Assembly: GCA_030710605.1 (NCBI GenBank)
Contig: CP092879.1
Location: 42,463,578 to 42,527,577, forward strand
Length of the DNA stretch: 64,000 nt
Reading direction: 5' to 3'
Source: Cordylochernes scorpioides
Taxonomy: Eukaryota; Arthropoda; Arachnida; Pseudoscorpiones; Chernetidae
The notes beneath the pieces are model-generated. The model was not told the DNA's origin. It ran no database searches and was given only the letters and a program-made list of their open reading frames with translations. The stretch's first letter is position 1; each line of letters begins with the position of its first letter. Shown here piece by piece: positions 19,620-30,344 of this stretch. Position numbers and translations under genes: made by a program.

Positions 19620-20100
19620 TGTAGTACCAGATATAGTAAAATCTCTAAGAGAGAAATATAGAGAGGAGAGCAGTAAATCTTGACCATTGACATTAGATGA
19701 TTCAACCTGTATTGCACAAATGCTTGCCATTTTGTCTAAGGTCACAAAGGCCAAGGGCTTGTCTGTTTTATTCATTCAGACGACCTATTGTAAATTGTTT
19801 TATTGATGTTAACAACTTGTAATTTTTCAAAACATTTCTATAAAGTTGTGAACACATTACCAAATTTGTGATAAAGAAATTACAACATTATTTGTGCTTA
19901 TACTCTGTTTACTTTTATTCACATTTTTTCCATAGTCGTAATTTTCTCTTTTGTGTTTGACTCGTAAAAAACACCAAAAGGGTTTAAGGGAACGTTATGA
20001 GTGAGATAGAGAGAGAGAGAGAGAGATAGAGAAAATTAAAGTTGAGAATTAGCTATTATATTAATGAAATTATATATTTATTATATTTTTGTAATGAAAT
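19620..20100. other. non-coding, microsatellite only
   Basis: A (GA)n-like run at 20000-20034 is the only feature I can support. Confidence 0.4.
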
Positions 20101-20106
20101 AAATCT

Positions 20107-20155
20107 GCAACAACGCCTATGTTTCGGTCACCGTTGTCAATCTGTTGCTCAGAGT
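20107..20155 (-). repeat. hammerhead-like relic
   Basis: The minus strand reads GCAACAGATTGACAACGGTG then ACCGAAACATAGGCGTTGTT. The flanks GCAACA and TGTTGC pair and GGT/ACC forms a stem II, but CUGANGA is replaced by TTGACAA. Inactive by sequence. Confidence 0.4.
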
Positions 20156-20484
20156 TTGACTTCTATACCTCTATATATATTATATTTTATTCTAAATATG
20201 TGTACGCGCATATATTGCTATAATATATTTCCACGTGGAAAATGAGGAAAGACAAACTTCAGAATGACACAGCAATTTATTTAAAGTAAGAACAAACTAT
20301 GAATGATGAACAAAAGATAAACAATGAGGGAGGTTTACAGTTGATATTATGTTAATAAAATAAAAATACTTTGCTACAATATAGAAAGAGATTAAGAGAG
20401 ATTTAATTTGGAAGTGATTTATTATATATAGCATATATGATTATATATAGATGTAGATGGACATTTCACCGAGAGGAAATTGAT

Positions 20485-20600
20485 CGGTAGAAGCAAAGGT
20501 CGCTTCTCTCTTCAAAATAGACGTCAAAACTAGATGCCAACTATTGATTGATGGCTTCTTGTTTTGACGGGAGAGGTGACCTTTGCTTTTATAGATGATT
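20485..20600. repeat. imperfect foldback
   Basis: 'agaagcaaaggtcgcttctc' and 'caaaactagatgcca' are mirrored by 'tggcttcttgttttg' and 'gagaggtgacctttgctttt'. No ORF. Confidence 0.65.
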
Positions 20601-20634
20601 GATCATATATGGTTAAATAAAATATATATGGTTT

Positions 20635-20925
20635 CTAAGGATATATACAAAGATAAATATAATATATATATGGTTTTCTCTCATATTGGTGGTGCCTATC
20701 GCGAGAAAGACTCCGCCACCGATGGACTGCGAGAGTTCCTTCCCACAGAGTGGGAAGGTCGATGAAGTAGCTGGCGTTACCAAACTCAAGGCCAAGATGG
20801 TACTTGTAGATGGTGGTCTTTGCCAATACTGTTGTCTTCATTGCCTCGGGATGGAGGCCGACGCCGAAGAGCCAGGCATGCAAAGAGAGATGGCATAATA
20901 TGAGCAACAGCAGAATCTTTGACAA
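20635..20925 (-). CDS. hypothetical secreted peptide, unrecognised
   Basis: A 96-codon frame in a GC-richer island. It starts MSKILLLLILCHLSLHAW, a good signal-peptide pattern (basic n-region, hydrophobic core), followed by FGVGLHPEAMKTT and one possible N-glycosylation site (FGNAS). The last 15 codons run into TA-rich sequence, so the true 3' end may be a splice donor near 20700-20720 or the frame may be chance. No family is recognised. The island could also be a repeat fragment. A second open minus-strand frame overlaps it, which lowers confidence. Confidence 0.25.
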   Translation of the reverse strand: MSKILLLLILCHLSLHAWLFGVGLHPEAMKTTVLAKTTIYKYHLGLEFGNASYFIDLPTLWEGTLAVHRWRSLSRDRHHQYERKPYIYYIYLCIYP

Positions 20926-21930
20926 TGTTTTGGCAGAGAGAATTTTATTTTTAATCTTTATTCTCTAAGTTTATTTAACGATATACTGGGGGGAGGGCGA
21001 GGAAATGTTTCCATTTATAAGACAGTGAAGTTTCAAAATCGTATCTTTTTCCATGGGAGTTAGTTAAGAATAAAGTGAAGAGTTCGGGCTGCAAATTTAT
21101 CATTCTAATTTATTTGCTATTCCATTACATTATTTGCCTATGTCAAATAAAATTCAATTTCACCTGAACACAATGAACTTGAAATATAATCATATATTGG
21201 TTATTCTAGGACTTTTATTACAAGAATTTCCCAACAAGCAAGCACATATATGCTCGATTTAATAATTCTTAATTATAGCCTCTACATGTGTATTAGACAG
21301 ACATTTTTAGGTATAAAGAATGAAAATCCCTGAATCCGCAAGAGAACTAGAAGTCAGGGATTCTTAGATTTTTAACGCATGACGTCTTCTAATCGATTCT
21401 CGTGACATTTTCTAATTATTAATCGAAGAGTAGAATCATTCCCCAATTACGAAGTTTAAAAAAATCGAATGAATGCATTAATTAAAACACGTGTGCAACC
21501 AAAATGCAATTACATTCTCAGATATCTCCTTACTTTCTAGATTAATGAAAGCATCTATCAAATGGCGATATCCACAGAATGTTATCTAGAAAAACAAGGC
21601 AATCAAAATTTGTAATGGCGATGGTACTGCATGCAAGCAAGCGATCTGTAACATTTAGTATTGGGTGAGAAGGCAAAAACATAGGCACATTGATTAGTAC
21701 TAAATCTTTCCAATTAGAAATCGACAAGAATTAATTTAGAGGAAATATAAATCATAGAATAAATTGATGAGAGCAGTCAATAGGAAAAAGAAGTTCGTTG
21801 ATCCCTATAATTAAAAGAGGTGATCCTTCTTTTCTGCACCCGCTGAGTGGATGGAATCACCCGAGACGACTCGATTCTGATCGAGCGGCCTTCGTTCAAT
21901 GGAAGATCCATATCTCCCTCCTGCCGGCCC
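20926..21930. other. non-coding, no recognised feature
   Basis: AT-rich sequence without a supported gene or repeat. Confidence 0.4.
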
Positions 21931-23720
21931 TTTACTCCCTTCAGCCCTTTTAATATGTCCTTTACATCGTTTCTGGATGTCGCACAAGTAGAGCTGCCGA
22001 CTACCTTAAGCTGTTTTTTGAATCCTTTCTATGTACTTTACATGGCATTTGGACCTATTTGCCAACACTACCAACTACCTTTAAGCTCTCTTCCACTCCT
22101 TTTAATATACTTTACATGGCATTTTGGTATTTAGAAATACAACCGACGACTACCTTTAGCTGTTTTTGATTCCTTTCTATGTACTTTACATGGCATTTGG
22201 CTATTTACCAACACTACCAACTACCTTTAAGCTCTCTTCCACTCCTTTTAATATACTTTACATGGCATTTTGGTATTTGCCAACACAACCGACGACTACC
22301 TTAGCTGTTTTTGACTCCTTTCTAGGTACTTTACATGGCATTTGGACCTATTTGCCAACACTACCAACTACCTTTAAGCTCTCTTCCACTCCTTTTAATA
22401 TACTTTACATGGCATTTGGACCTATTTTTCAACACTACCAACTACCTTTAAACTATCTTTCACTCCTTTTAATGCACTTTACATGGCATTTTGGTATTTA
22501 TCAACACTATCGACGACTACCTGTAAGATACCTTAGTCTGTTTTTTTTTTTTTGTACTTCAGATGGTATTTGTAACTATCTACTAATACTACCGATAACT
22601 ACCTTTGAGTTGTCTTCGACTCCTTTTTATGTACTTTACATGACATTTGGGTATCTCCCAACACTACGACTACCTTTGAACTGACTTCGACCCTATTTTA
22701 TGTACTTCACATGGATTTTGGCTATTTACCAACACTACCGACGTTAAATTGATTTCGAGATTTTTTTATGTACTCACATGACATTTGGCTATCTCCCAAC
22801 ATTATCAACTATATTTTTGTTGCAAAACTACACTTGAAGTTACACCGCATGAGTTTCTTTTCAATAAAAAATAAAAATTTTATTTCAAGGTGAAATATTG
22901 ACTATTTCTAACCTTTTTTATTTTACGTACTTTACATTGTATTTTGCTATCTCAAAACGCTATCGACTATCTTCTAGAGCTCTTTTTATTCTTTTCTATG
23001 TACTTTACATAGCAATTGTTATTTCCCAACTCTATCGACTACCTTTATAAGCCGTTTTGAATTCTTTTTTACGTACTTTACGTTGTATTTTTGGCTAGTT
23101 CCCAACAGGTTCGACTACTCTTAAGCTGTTTTTAAAATCTTCTTTAGTTATTTGATATGCTGTACATCCAATCTGGCTATACCATACATTATTTGATGTT
23201 CTGCGGACTGACGGAGCTGTTGTATTGCTCTCACTTTAGACATTTAATCTAATATTTATATCGCATCTAACTATTTCACTGTATCATGGTCTTAGACAGA
23301 CTACCTTAGCTAATTTTGATTTATTATAATGTTTAAAAGACTTTTTATTCAACATATATCATAGTCAACATACTGTATCCTAAAAATTAAAAAGGGCATC
23401 CCCTTATCGGGCAACTGGGATTTGCTGATGGCTTGCGCCATCATTCTGGAATAATTGAAAATCAACGAATAGTTGATATTTATTCCGATAGATGGCGCAA
23501 GCCATCAGCAACTTTCAGTTGCCCGATAAAGAGATGCCCTTTTTTCTTTTTTTTAATTTAGGAACCTTATTCCAGTACAATATCACATTTGTACTATTTT
23601 TTCATGCTCTATCCTGTAAATTTGAGCTGCCATTTGATTCACTTCATTCATTTAGGTCTTTTACATCGTCTTAGGTGTTGAGAAAATAGTCTGGTCTTTT
23701 TCAGACTACATCGAGCTGTC
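21931..23720 (+). repeat. ~70-bp minisatellite array, decayed at its right end
   Basis: About 20 imperfect units of the form 'actacctttaagct', 'ctc.ttt.atgtactttaca' and 'tggcatttggctatt.ccaac'. Adjacent units alternate so that a ~145-bp dimer period is also visible. Units decay to the right. The array is interrupted near 22835-22920 by a repeat related to 47940-48132, and at 23388-23546 by a foldback. The 172-codon frame at 22166-22684 is only the translation of the repeat. Confidence 0.88.
23388..23546. mobile_element. foldback MITE-like element
   Basis: The arms 'agggcatccccttatcgggc' and 'gctgatggcttgcgccatc' are mirrored by 'gatggcgcaagccatcagc' and 'gcccgataaagagatgccct' around 'aatcaacgaatagttgat'. 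One arm also ends the hammerhead repeat at 13640-13912, and a fragment lies at 59897-59925. Confidence 0.87.
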
Positions 23721-23929
23721 TTAAGCTCTCTTTTTTATGTATTGCACATTTTAGATGCCCCGCACATACCTTAATGTTGTAACGGCCAATATTTATTATT
23801 ATGAGGGAGCCGAGTTCCATGAACTTAGACCTAGCTATGTTTGCAATGCTAGATAGATCTCTTTCCGCACACAACAATATCATTCCTCCGAAAATTTACA
23901 ATACACTGTTATATATTAGAAATTGAATT

Positions 23930-24225
23930 AAGGCATATCCTGACCATTAACATGAGCGTTTTTCAGATGGCTGTTCGCAATCTAGTTGAACAGAAATTAA
24001 CTAAACCTTGATTTAACCTGTTCCCTGATATTTGGCCAACCCATTTTCTTGATAAACTAAGAAAAGCTAATCACGAATATTTTTCTTGATTTATCAAGAA
24101 AATGAGTTGGCCAAATATCAGGGAACAGGTTAAATTAACGTTTAGTTGATTTCTTTTCCACTATATGGCGCTCTCTCTGCCATCTGAAAAACGTTCATGT
24201 TAGTGGTCAGGATATGCTTAATTTA
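23930..24225. mobile_element. foldback element with ~140-bp arms
   Basis: Left arm 'gcatatcctgacca' to 'tttcttgata', right arm 'tatcaagaaaatgagttggc' to 'ggtcaggatatgc'. The shared motifs 'cctgatatttggccaa' and 'tttcttgat.tatcaagaaa' also flank hammerhead B at 43640-43780. No ORF. It looks like a head-to-head pair of terminal repeats of the hammerhead-bearing family. Confidence 0.82.
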
Positions 24226-24383
24226 ATTTTAATATCAACACCTGACCTTTTTTATTATTTTTTTTACACGGTTATATATTCAAAAATAGCCAATAGAATC
24301 GCCGAATGTCGTAGTCCATTTGGATGAGGAAAGTAAAGACTAAAACGCTGCTGATTCCACACTCGCCTTTTCAGTGATACGTT

Positions 24384-24535
24384 AACGGTGGATTCTGTAG
24401 CCACTGGACATGCGTCGAACCTGGAGGCTGTTGGGCTCTGTGCTACCTGGAGTATAGGAGACCCATCTATGCTTCCTTCCTGTGGTGAATCTGTATAAGA
24501 CCGGTGGTCTTAATAAAGCTGTATGTGTGTGTATA
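24384..24535 (+). repeat. repeat C: LINE-like 3' tail
   Basis: Contains 'aatctgtataagaccggtgg', 'cttaataaagctgtatgtgt' and a GT tail. The preceding 'catttggatgagg' and 'tgctgattccacactcgcc' belong to the same repeat, as the complement of 56690-56760 shows. Confidence 0.7.
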
Positions 24536-24629
24536 TTAGAATATAGTTGATCATGAAGTGGTTTAACAAAGAAATGTATAGAAGAAGAAACAAATAGAAA
24601 TAAGAGCTTCTTCATATATATATATATAC

Positions 24630-25440
24630 TAGCGAACCCGGCCACGCGTTGCAGTGGTTAAATTGTAATATGTTGAATTAACATTATACTAAACTATTCA
24701 GTACAGTAAAGTTAATATTCACTAATAAAGATAAAAATGTTTTAGCCGATCTAAAGCCCAACGGGATTGAGAATGGAACGTTACGTTTAAATTTGAAAGT
24801 GATTTTTATATATATAGACAATATAGCCCTTCATTGTAATCATTGATTATAATCACTGCATTAATAAATGTCAGTCTTCCCAGTATTCTTTTACCTATGT
24901 ATGGAAATTTTGGTTTGAATTAGTGAACTACTGCGAATTTGTAGACGAATGACCCGGGCAACGCCCGGGTTTACACGTTTAAATGTATATTACATATGGA
25001 AGAGAGAGATGGACGTAGTTCCCGGAGGGCACCCGCGAGGTCACTCTGCCCCCGCGCAACTGTCCAACCGGGAGCGCCCCGCGCCGTCAAAAGCGTCACG
25101 CGTTCTAGAGGGCGCTGCTCGGCCGTCAGCCGGGAGATCTCATTTACTCGGCGGGGGGGGGGGGGCAGGGAAGTCACGTGCTGCACCGGCAGCCAATCGT
25201 CGCGCGCCGCCATCGCCCGTCTGCCGCGAGAGGGGCGCTGATTGCGAGTGAATTTACGTTTTATTGTAAATAAAAATGCAACGAAAGGTTATTTCTAAAT
25301 AGTAATTAGCCAGAAACCATCCCGGTAGTATACTAAACATCTTCCCAAAGTTTCATCACGATTGGTTGAGCGATGTAGAAGATTATCACTCACAGACCAA
25401 CGGACCAACCAACAAACATCCATTTTTATATATATAGATT
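24630..25440. mobile_element. GC-rich retroposon-like element next to a Slit exon
   Basis: Begins 'actagcgaacccggccacgc', contains 'gacccgggcaacgcccgggt' and a CpG-rich core with a long G-run at 25149-25163. It ends 'tttcatcacgattggttgag' ... 'aaacatccatttttatatat' 'agatt'. Such 'tttcatcacgattgg' and 'catttttatatatata' endings are familiar from RTE-type and related retroposons of arthropods. A similar start, 'actagcggatgtgcccggct', is at 63305. The ORFs within it overlap on both strands and are rejected. It ends about 78 bp before the Slit exon. Confidence 0.6.
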
Positions 25441-25500
25441 ATTCTCTCCGACCTGTGTTACCTCTTCATTAGCGAATAGGGAGATTATCATTGTCTTAAG
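25441..25500 (+). repeat. fragment of the 338-bp tandem-repeat family
   Basis: 'agcgaatagggagattatca' and 'ttgtcttaaga' match the units at 57350-58345 ('agcgaatagggagattatcg' + 'ttgtcttaaga'). It ends 17 bp before the splice acceptor of the Slit exon. Confidence 0.7.
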
Positions 25501-25517
25501 AAATGTGTGTGATGCAG

Positions 25518-25589
25518 GTTGCTGAACGCCAACAAGATTTCTTGCATCAGAAAGGATGCATTCTCGGATCTCCACAGTCTGAATCTTCT
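25518..25589 (+). CDS. sli: Slit leucine-rich-repeat exon (72 bp, phase 2)
   Basis: The exon is preceded by 'gtgtgatgcag' and followed by 'gtaagtatt', a strong donor. It reads one base of a split codon, 23 full codons and two bases, giving LLNANKISCIRKDAF then SDLHSLNLL: one 24-residue leucine-rich repeat. The residues agree closely with the repeat of Slit in insects and vertebrates that reads LLNAN(K/E)I.C.R.DAF.DLH. Slit is a large secreted matrix protein that binds Robo receptors to guide axons and cells. The repeat lies at the end of one of its N-terminal LRR domains. The phase matches the exon at 39355, so the two can be spliced in frame. The gene symbol rests on family recognition; the rest of the gene is not in view. 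Confidence 0.87.
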
Positions 25590-25599
25590 GTAAGTATTG

Positions 25600-26439
25600 T
25601 AAATCACAACGCATTTTTTTACTGTTTTTGATTTCCTATTTTGACTTTTCTCCGAAGAAATAACTCTTTTTATCTTCTTTAGAGGTGGATAAACGGTTAG
25701 TTAGTGGAGAGGTATAGACGTGAATATTCAGTTTCAAATTCTAAATTTATTTTGATTCGAATATATCATAACTTTTTAAAAATTATTTTTCCTATTTACT
25801 CTGATCTCAGCTCGGCTAACACTTCTAATGTGTCTGAAATACATACACAGTTTGTAAATTAATAAAATGCTCTCTAATAAGTAATATGAAAAATCATAAA
25901 ACTTTGATATACTCTCTTCTTTACCAAAAATGAAGTGTTTTTAACTAAAATTCTAAGACATATCGATTTAATACGAAGTATTGTATCTTAAGTGTAAACA
26001 AATTTGAATACCATCAATAAACGTACAATTCTATTGTTTAATTATAAAATTTATTGCACACAACACACGCATAAATATTTAATACTGATATCCGATTTTT
26101 TTTTTCAGACACCTGCTGCCGATATTTACAGAGAAAACGACTTTTATTACGCCTGACAAATTATGGATATCTTATTTTAAAACATGTAGATTGTGCAGTA
26201 CGCTAGTTTTTAAATACAGATATAAAACACAATTCAATATAATGGTGCCATGATTATAGAACTACGTTTAGCAAATTTCACCGCACCGCGAAATATAAAA
26301 CATAAAAACGAATATAAATCAAATTATAAGGTGATAACATGCCATCTATATATAAGAAATGGAAGTATTAAACCACGAATATTTCTTTCTCCATTTGAAA
26401 TTTGAGTTCACAGTTCAATACAATTCAAATCAATCGTGT
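25600..26439. other. non-coding intron, no recognised feature
   Basis: AT-rich sequence after the Slit donor. Nothing supported. Confidence 0.4.
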
Positions 26440-26545
26440 TTCTCTTGTAGAAGGGCTTTTATGCCCGAAAGAAAGAGATTTGAATTATTAAAAAAAACTC
26501 TTTAAAAAAACTTATCCCTGGGAGCCTGATGTTTTCACCTTAAAA
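26440..26545 (+). repeat. hammerhead-like relic plus 'ttatccctgg' motif
   Basis: 'cttgtagaagggcttttatg' + 'cccgaaag' is the plus-strand version of family F. It is followed by 'aaacttatccctgggagcct' + 'gat.ttttcacctt', which also appears at 14045-14085, 46185-46260 (complement) and 60940-60985. Confidence 0.5.
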
Positions 26546-26659
26546 TTTTAATCTCTTTATCTTCTAATCTCCCAAAGAATAATTCTATGTAAGACAACAA
26601 TATATCAATAAAGTCTTTGCGTGTGTTTTATATAATCAAACATGATTTTACCTGATCCT

Positions 26660-27665
26660 ACCTACAATGATACCCAAGGACATTTTCTAAGATGGTAATT
26701 TCACAAAGATATCTGCATAGTAACCTGAATACTATTATATGCGCCAACTACGGCTACATATGCTTATTACTGTGCTGTGCCATTGTAGCATATCATTTGG
26801 GTAAAAGCATCCTAGAAGAAGTTTCTTGTTTGAATCTTTTATCGGTCTAATCTTTCGACAACACTCAAGGACATTTTCTCGGAATGTAATTTCACAAAGT
26901 TAGCTGCATAGTAACGAGAATACTATTATATACCTCTAATAACTATAATATTCATAATTTGAAGGAATAGTTTCTGGGAAGAGGATTGCTGTATATAAGA
27001 CATAATTAACCCGGTAAAGAGGTAAAATGTGTTTCAGAATGAGATGGAGTATATTAGGTACACCCGGGCGTGTTCTGACATATTACAAGTACCTTGACTT
27101 TACACTTCCTTAATGATCCATTTTGCACATTTAAATGAGCTCAATTTAGGCCGAGCGCATTTCCCTAATTCTCCCTGCTCGGTCAATCTTCCTGTAACTC
27201 TCACCCTCTCTCTCGACTTTCCCGTGAATGGCTTGAGGGAATAATATTCCAACAACACTCAAGGACATTTTCTAAGATGGTAATTTTACAAAGTTAGCTG
27301 CATAGTAGTGGATACTATTATATGCGCCAACTACGGCTACATATGATGATTACAGAAGAATATTCTGTTGTTGTAGCATAGCATTTAGGTAAAAGCATCC
27401 TAAAATAGGTTTCTTGTTTGACTCTTTTATGAACTTAATCTTTCGACAACACCCAATGAAATTTTCTAGGATGGTAATTTTACAGAGTTAGCTCTCTGTA
27501 TAATAACGTGAATACTATTATATGCGCCAACGACGGCTATATATGCTAATTACAGAATAAGCTTCTATTAAAGAGATGTACAATTGTAGCATAGCCTTTA
27601 GGTAAAGCATACTAGAATAGGATTCTTGTGTGGCTCGTTTAATGATCTAATCTTTTTTTCGGGCC
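26660..27665 (+). repeat. ~195-bp tandem repeat, four interrupted copies
   Basis: Copies start near 26668, 26865, 27255 and 27448 with 'aaggacattttctaagatgg', 'actattatatgcgccaacta' + 'cggctacatatg', 'gtagcat' and 'aatctttcgacaacac'. The second copy is truncated and followed by about 250 bp of other sequence (26995-27245) before the array resumes. No ORF. Confidence 0.82.
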
Positions 27666-28626
27666 TTAGAGAGTCCTCCTACAAGGGTATTGCTGACTAA
27701 CTATTACGCCCTTTTCTTAGAAATAAAAATTTTGTTATGATCTCTCTCTCAATACTGCAGGGTTGTCTCCCTGACCTATGAGGTAGTGGCAAGTGGTGGA
27801 TACATCTGGACTCCCGGCAACAGGGAGGCCTTCATCCTTCTCTCTTAATAGAAAAATATTTAAAATATATATTTTCAAATTTCTAAAAGAAAGTGGCGTT
27901 ATAGTTAGTCAGAGTCACTTATCTCAAGAAACTTATCCTTAGATGCCTTTTATTTCCCAAACTATGGCTAATCTTGATCACTCTTCGAGATGAATGCTCA
28001 TTAGAAATGGAATTATAAGAGGATAAGAAGACATATTAAAAGGCTTCATATTTTAAATACTTCAAGAGCTTGTAGATGGTAGATCATACGTGTACAAAGA
28101 ACTATAGGTAGACATCAACTTTCGATTACCATAACTCTATTTTAAGATTATAAACTCAAAAGCAGCTTATAGAAGAAGCTACCTTTGTGTTTATAATCCT
28201 ACAATATACAAAGAACTCTATATAAAAACATTTTATCGGAGAGTACTTACTTGTACGCCTACCTTTGTAAAATCAAAATTGACTTGTTCTATTTGAACTT
28301 CGAATAACCTTCTCCATGAGAGGTCAGTAGTATTGACAGTTATTTAATAGAAAGTCCTTCTGCAGCTATGTAACCGTAGGCTGTCCCGCGGTGTTGACAG
28401 TTAAATAATTCAACACAGCCCTCACGACAAGCCTCCCCACCCACAGAAACGGCAACTCCATATTCATCAGTAGGAATTATTTCATTATGGAAGTTGATCT
28501 TTATTCATGGCTCCTTTCTGGGTCGGTCTACCGCGATACAGCTACGCCGTAGACGAATGAAAAGTGGCTACTTAGAGAACAACCTATTTTAAGCCATATT
28601 GTGAAATACCTCTACTGATATTTGTA
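27666..28626. other. non-coding intron, GC-richer patch at 28370-28560
   Basis: 28370-28560 is richer in G+C and contains two versions of 'ttgacagtta..taat' (28333 and 28393), but no reading frame or known motif. Confidence 0.35.
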
Positions 28627-28893
28627 CTGTAAAACCTCTCATGTAAACCTACCTCCCTGAAAAACCACCTTTGTTAAATATAAATAACATGTTTAGCAGC
28701 AAGGATAGTAGAAGTTTGATTTATTTGTGAAAAGAACCTTTCGCATCTTAATGTTTTCATTTGATGGCGCGTTATTGCTTTGTTTTAATTTATATCTCAA
28801 TATATTATTCAACCTTCGATGAATGACTACCTCAAGGTACGACCTGAATGTATATAAGTTTTTGAGAGGTGGTCTCATTGAGAGGTTCTACTA
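28627..28893. mobile_element. pogo-like MITE, ~265 bp
   Basis: Left end CTGTAAAACCTCTCATG and right end (complement) TAGTAGAACCTCTCAATG, with TA on each side. Related to the CAGTAGAACC MITEs at 19448 and 62689 but longer. Confidence 0.7.
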
Positions 28894-29223
28894 TAATATA
28901 GTTAGCTATATATTATCATCAACTTTTAGCGCCCTCTATCGCCAAAAATGCTCAAAATATTCAAAGCGTTTTTTAAAAATATATTTTTCAAATCTATTTA
29001 TGCAGCCCTTATACTACAATCACAATGATTAAAAGTGTAAAGAGGGAAGGTATAGTCTTCCAAGCGGTTTCGCAATTTAATCTACAGATCGCTTCAATAT
29101 TGTATTAGACTTGCCTTGTTCCAAAATCTCTTTATAAGGTACAGCTCAAAAAGAGTAACCTAGTTTATGATATTTGCAACAATGAATAATATGTGAGGGT
29201 TATTCACATATTAAAACAAAGGG

Positions 29224-29297
29224 GCAAACGCGGGATTCGATCCCAGTTCATGGCTGTCGGGAATCGAGGGTGTTATCCACTCGTCCACCTACCCTAT
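29224..29297 (-). repeat. tRNA-like SINE head
   Basis: The minus strand reads GGGTAGGTGGACGAGTGGAT ... CTGGGATCGAATCCCGCG ... GCCCC. GTGGACGAGTGG resembles an A box and GGATCGAATCC a B box, and the ends can pair as a wobble-rich acceptor stem. The sequence continues directly into unrelated body sequence, so I read it as a retroposed tRNA-like head rather than a working tRNA gene. Relatives: 38435-38490 and 48815-48855. Confidence 0.55.
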
Positions 29298-29576
29298 TTT
29301 ATTAGACTATATTGGTATATTCTCTAAATTTGCTATTGAGTACAGTAAATTGGTGTTTTGAAAGCACTATGGACGTGTGCTTTTAGAACTGTATAAATGT
29401 ATAATAAATTAGATATTTAAGGCATTGTTATCTATAGCAATACCTTCTTGAAACAACAATGAGATCAATTCCAAAAGGTCTAAATAGAGAATAGCAGAGA
29501 AGAGATATACCAATTAAATATATCAACCACGCCTTTATCATATATAAGCAAATCAATAGAGAAGCTACAAGATTAT

Positions 29577-29922
29577 GTTGTTGTTGTCATGTCCAATGAA
29601 GAGCCTCAGATATTCCCATGCATCTATATCACAGCAGTCGCAATGTCCTCTATCTTGGGCGTGTAAAGCTGCTGTTCTGGGTTCATGTCAAGTTTCTGTT
29701 GTTGTCATGTCCAATGAAGAGCCTCAGATGTCTCCATACATCTCTATCACAGTAATTGCAATGTTCTTTATCTTGGGTGTGTAAAGCTGCTGCTCTGGGT
29801 CCATGTCAATTTCCTTTGCTCTTCATTGGAAAATGGGTGCCGTTGCCATGTTAGTCACCTTGGACCAGTATTTGGTCGAATATTTCAAGGGTCCAGGGAG
29901 GGGTGATCGAACTTCTCCCGCC
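29577..29922 (-). mobile_element. LINE family B, copy 2, with duplicated 3' end
   Basis: The 13-bp target duplication GCTACAAGATTAT is at 29564-29576 and 29923-29935. The 3' end unit of about 119 bp ('catgtccaatgaagagcctc' to 'tgtcaa.tttctg') is present twice in tandem. The second unit continues into upstream ORF sequence ('aaaatgggtgccgttgccat'). Confidence 0.85.
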
Positions 29923-29956
29923 GCTACAAGATTATAAATCATACATATAATGTTAC

Positions 29957-30118
29957 ATGCACCATTATTTCTGCACACTGGGAGAGTTCTTCGACCTAAA
30001 AACGGACTGTGTATGTAAATACTGTGGGAATTCTCTGAATAGATTCCATTTTGTCGATTGCTCTTTCAGAATACTTCATATTTCTAACATGGTCTTCTAT
30101 GGAAATATGAGAGAATAA
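29957..30118 (+). pseudogene. LINE ORF2 C-terminal fragment
   Basis: 54 codons: MHHYFCTLGEFFDLKTD then CVCKYCGNSLNRFHFVDC, the CX2C...HX3C zinc-knuckle end of a non-LTR retrotransposon ORF2. A short tail and a TAA stop follow. It differs from families A, B and D. Only the last part of the ORF is present. Confidence 0.6.
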
Positions 30119-30344
30119 AGATCATTATAATACCTATCTATGAATCCTACCTCGACAAAGTGTGAGTTATTCAATAATTCGATTTTTTTTACTATGATCC
30201 CGCCCCGCCTTTTATATGTTAAAAAACCTAATTCGATTATCTCCCCTTTTTATTTTTTTATAAATCGGTTTTTTGGTCTTTTATTCAAAATAAATTGGAT
30301 TTTACATGGACAAAAAAAACACATATTCTCAAAATATATTTGTA

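Noticed and set aside
22166..22684. 172-codon ORF with repeated YMAFGYLPTLPTT-like segments
   Set aside because: It is the translation of the ~70-bp minisatellite. The frame is not kept across the array.
24949..25251. Overlapping ORFs of 80-100 codons on both strands and a possible CpG-island promoter upstream of the Slit exon
   Set aside because: The GC-rich block sits inside a retroposon-like element (24630-25440). Open frames on both strands are expected from GC-rich, stop-poor sequence, and the position is internal to Slit.
26660..27665. Possible CRISPR-like array because of regular spacing
   Set aside because: Units are ~195 bp tandem copies with no short repeat plus unique spacer pattern, and the host is eukaryotic.
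29224..29297. Candidate tRNA gene on the minus strand
   Set aside because: A and B boxes exist, but the acceptor is mostly wobble pairs, the anticodon arm is not convincing, and related heads are fused to SINE bodies.
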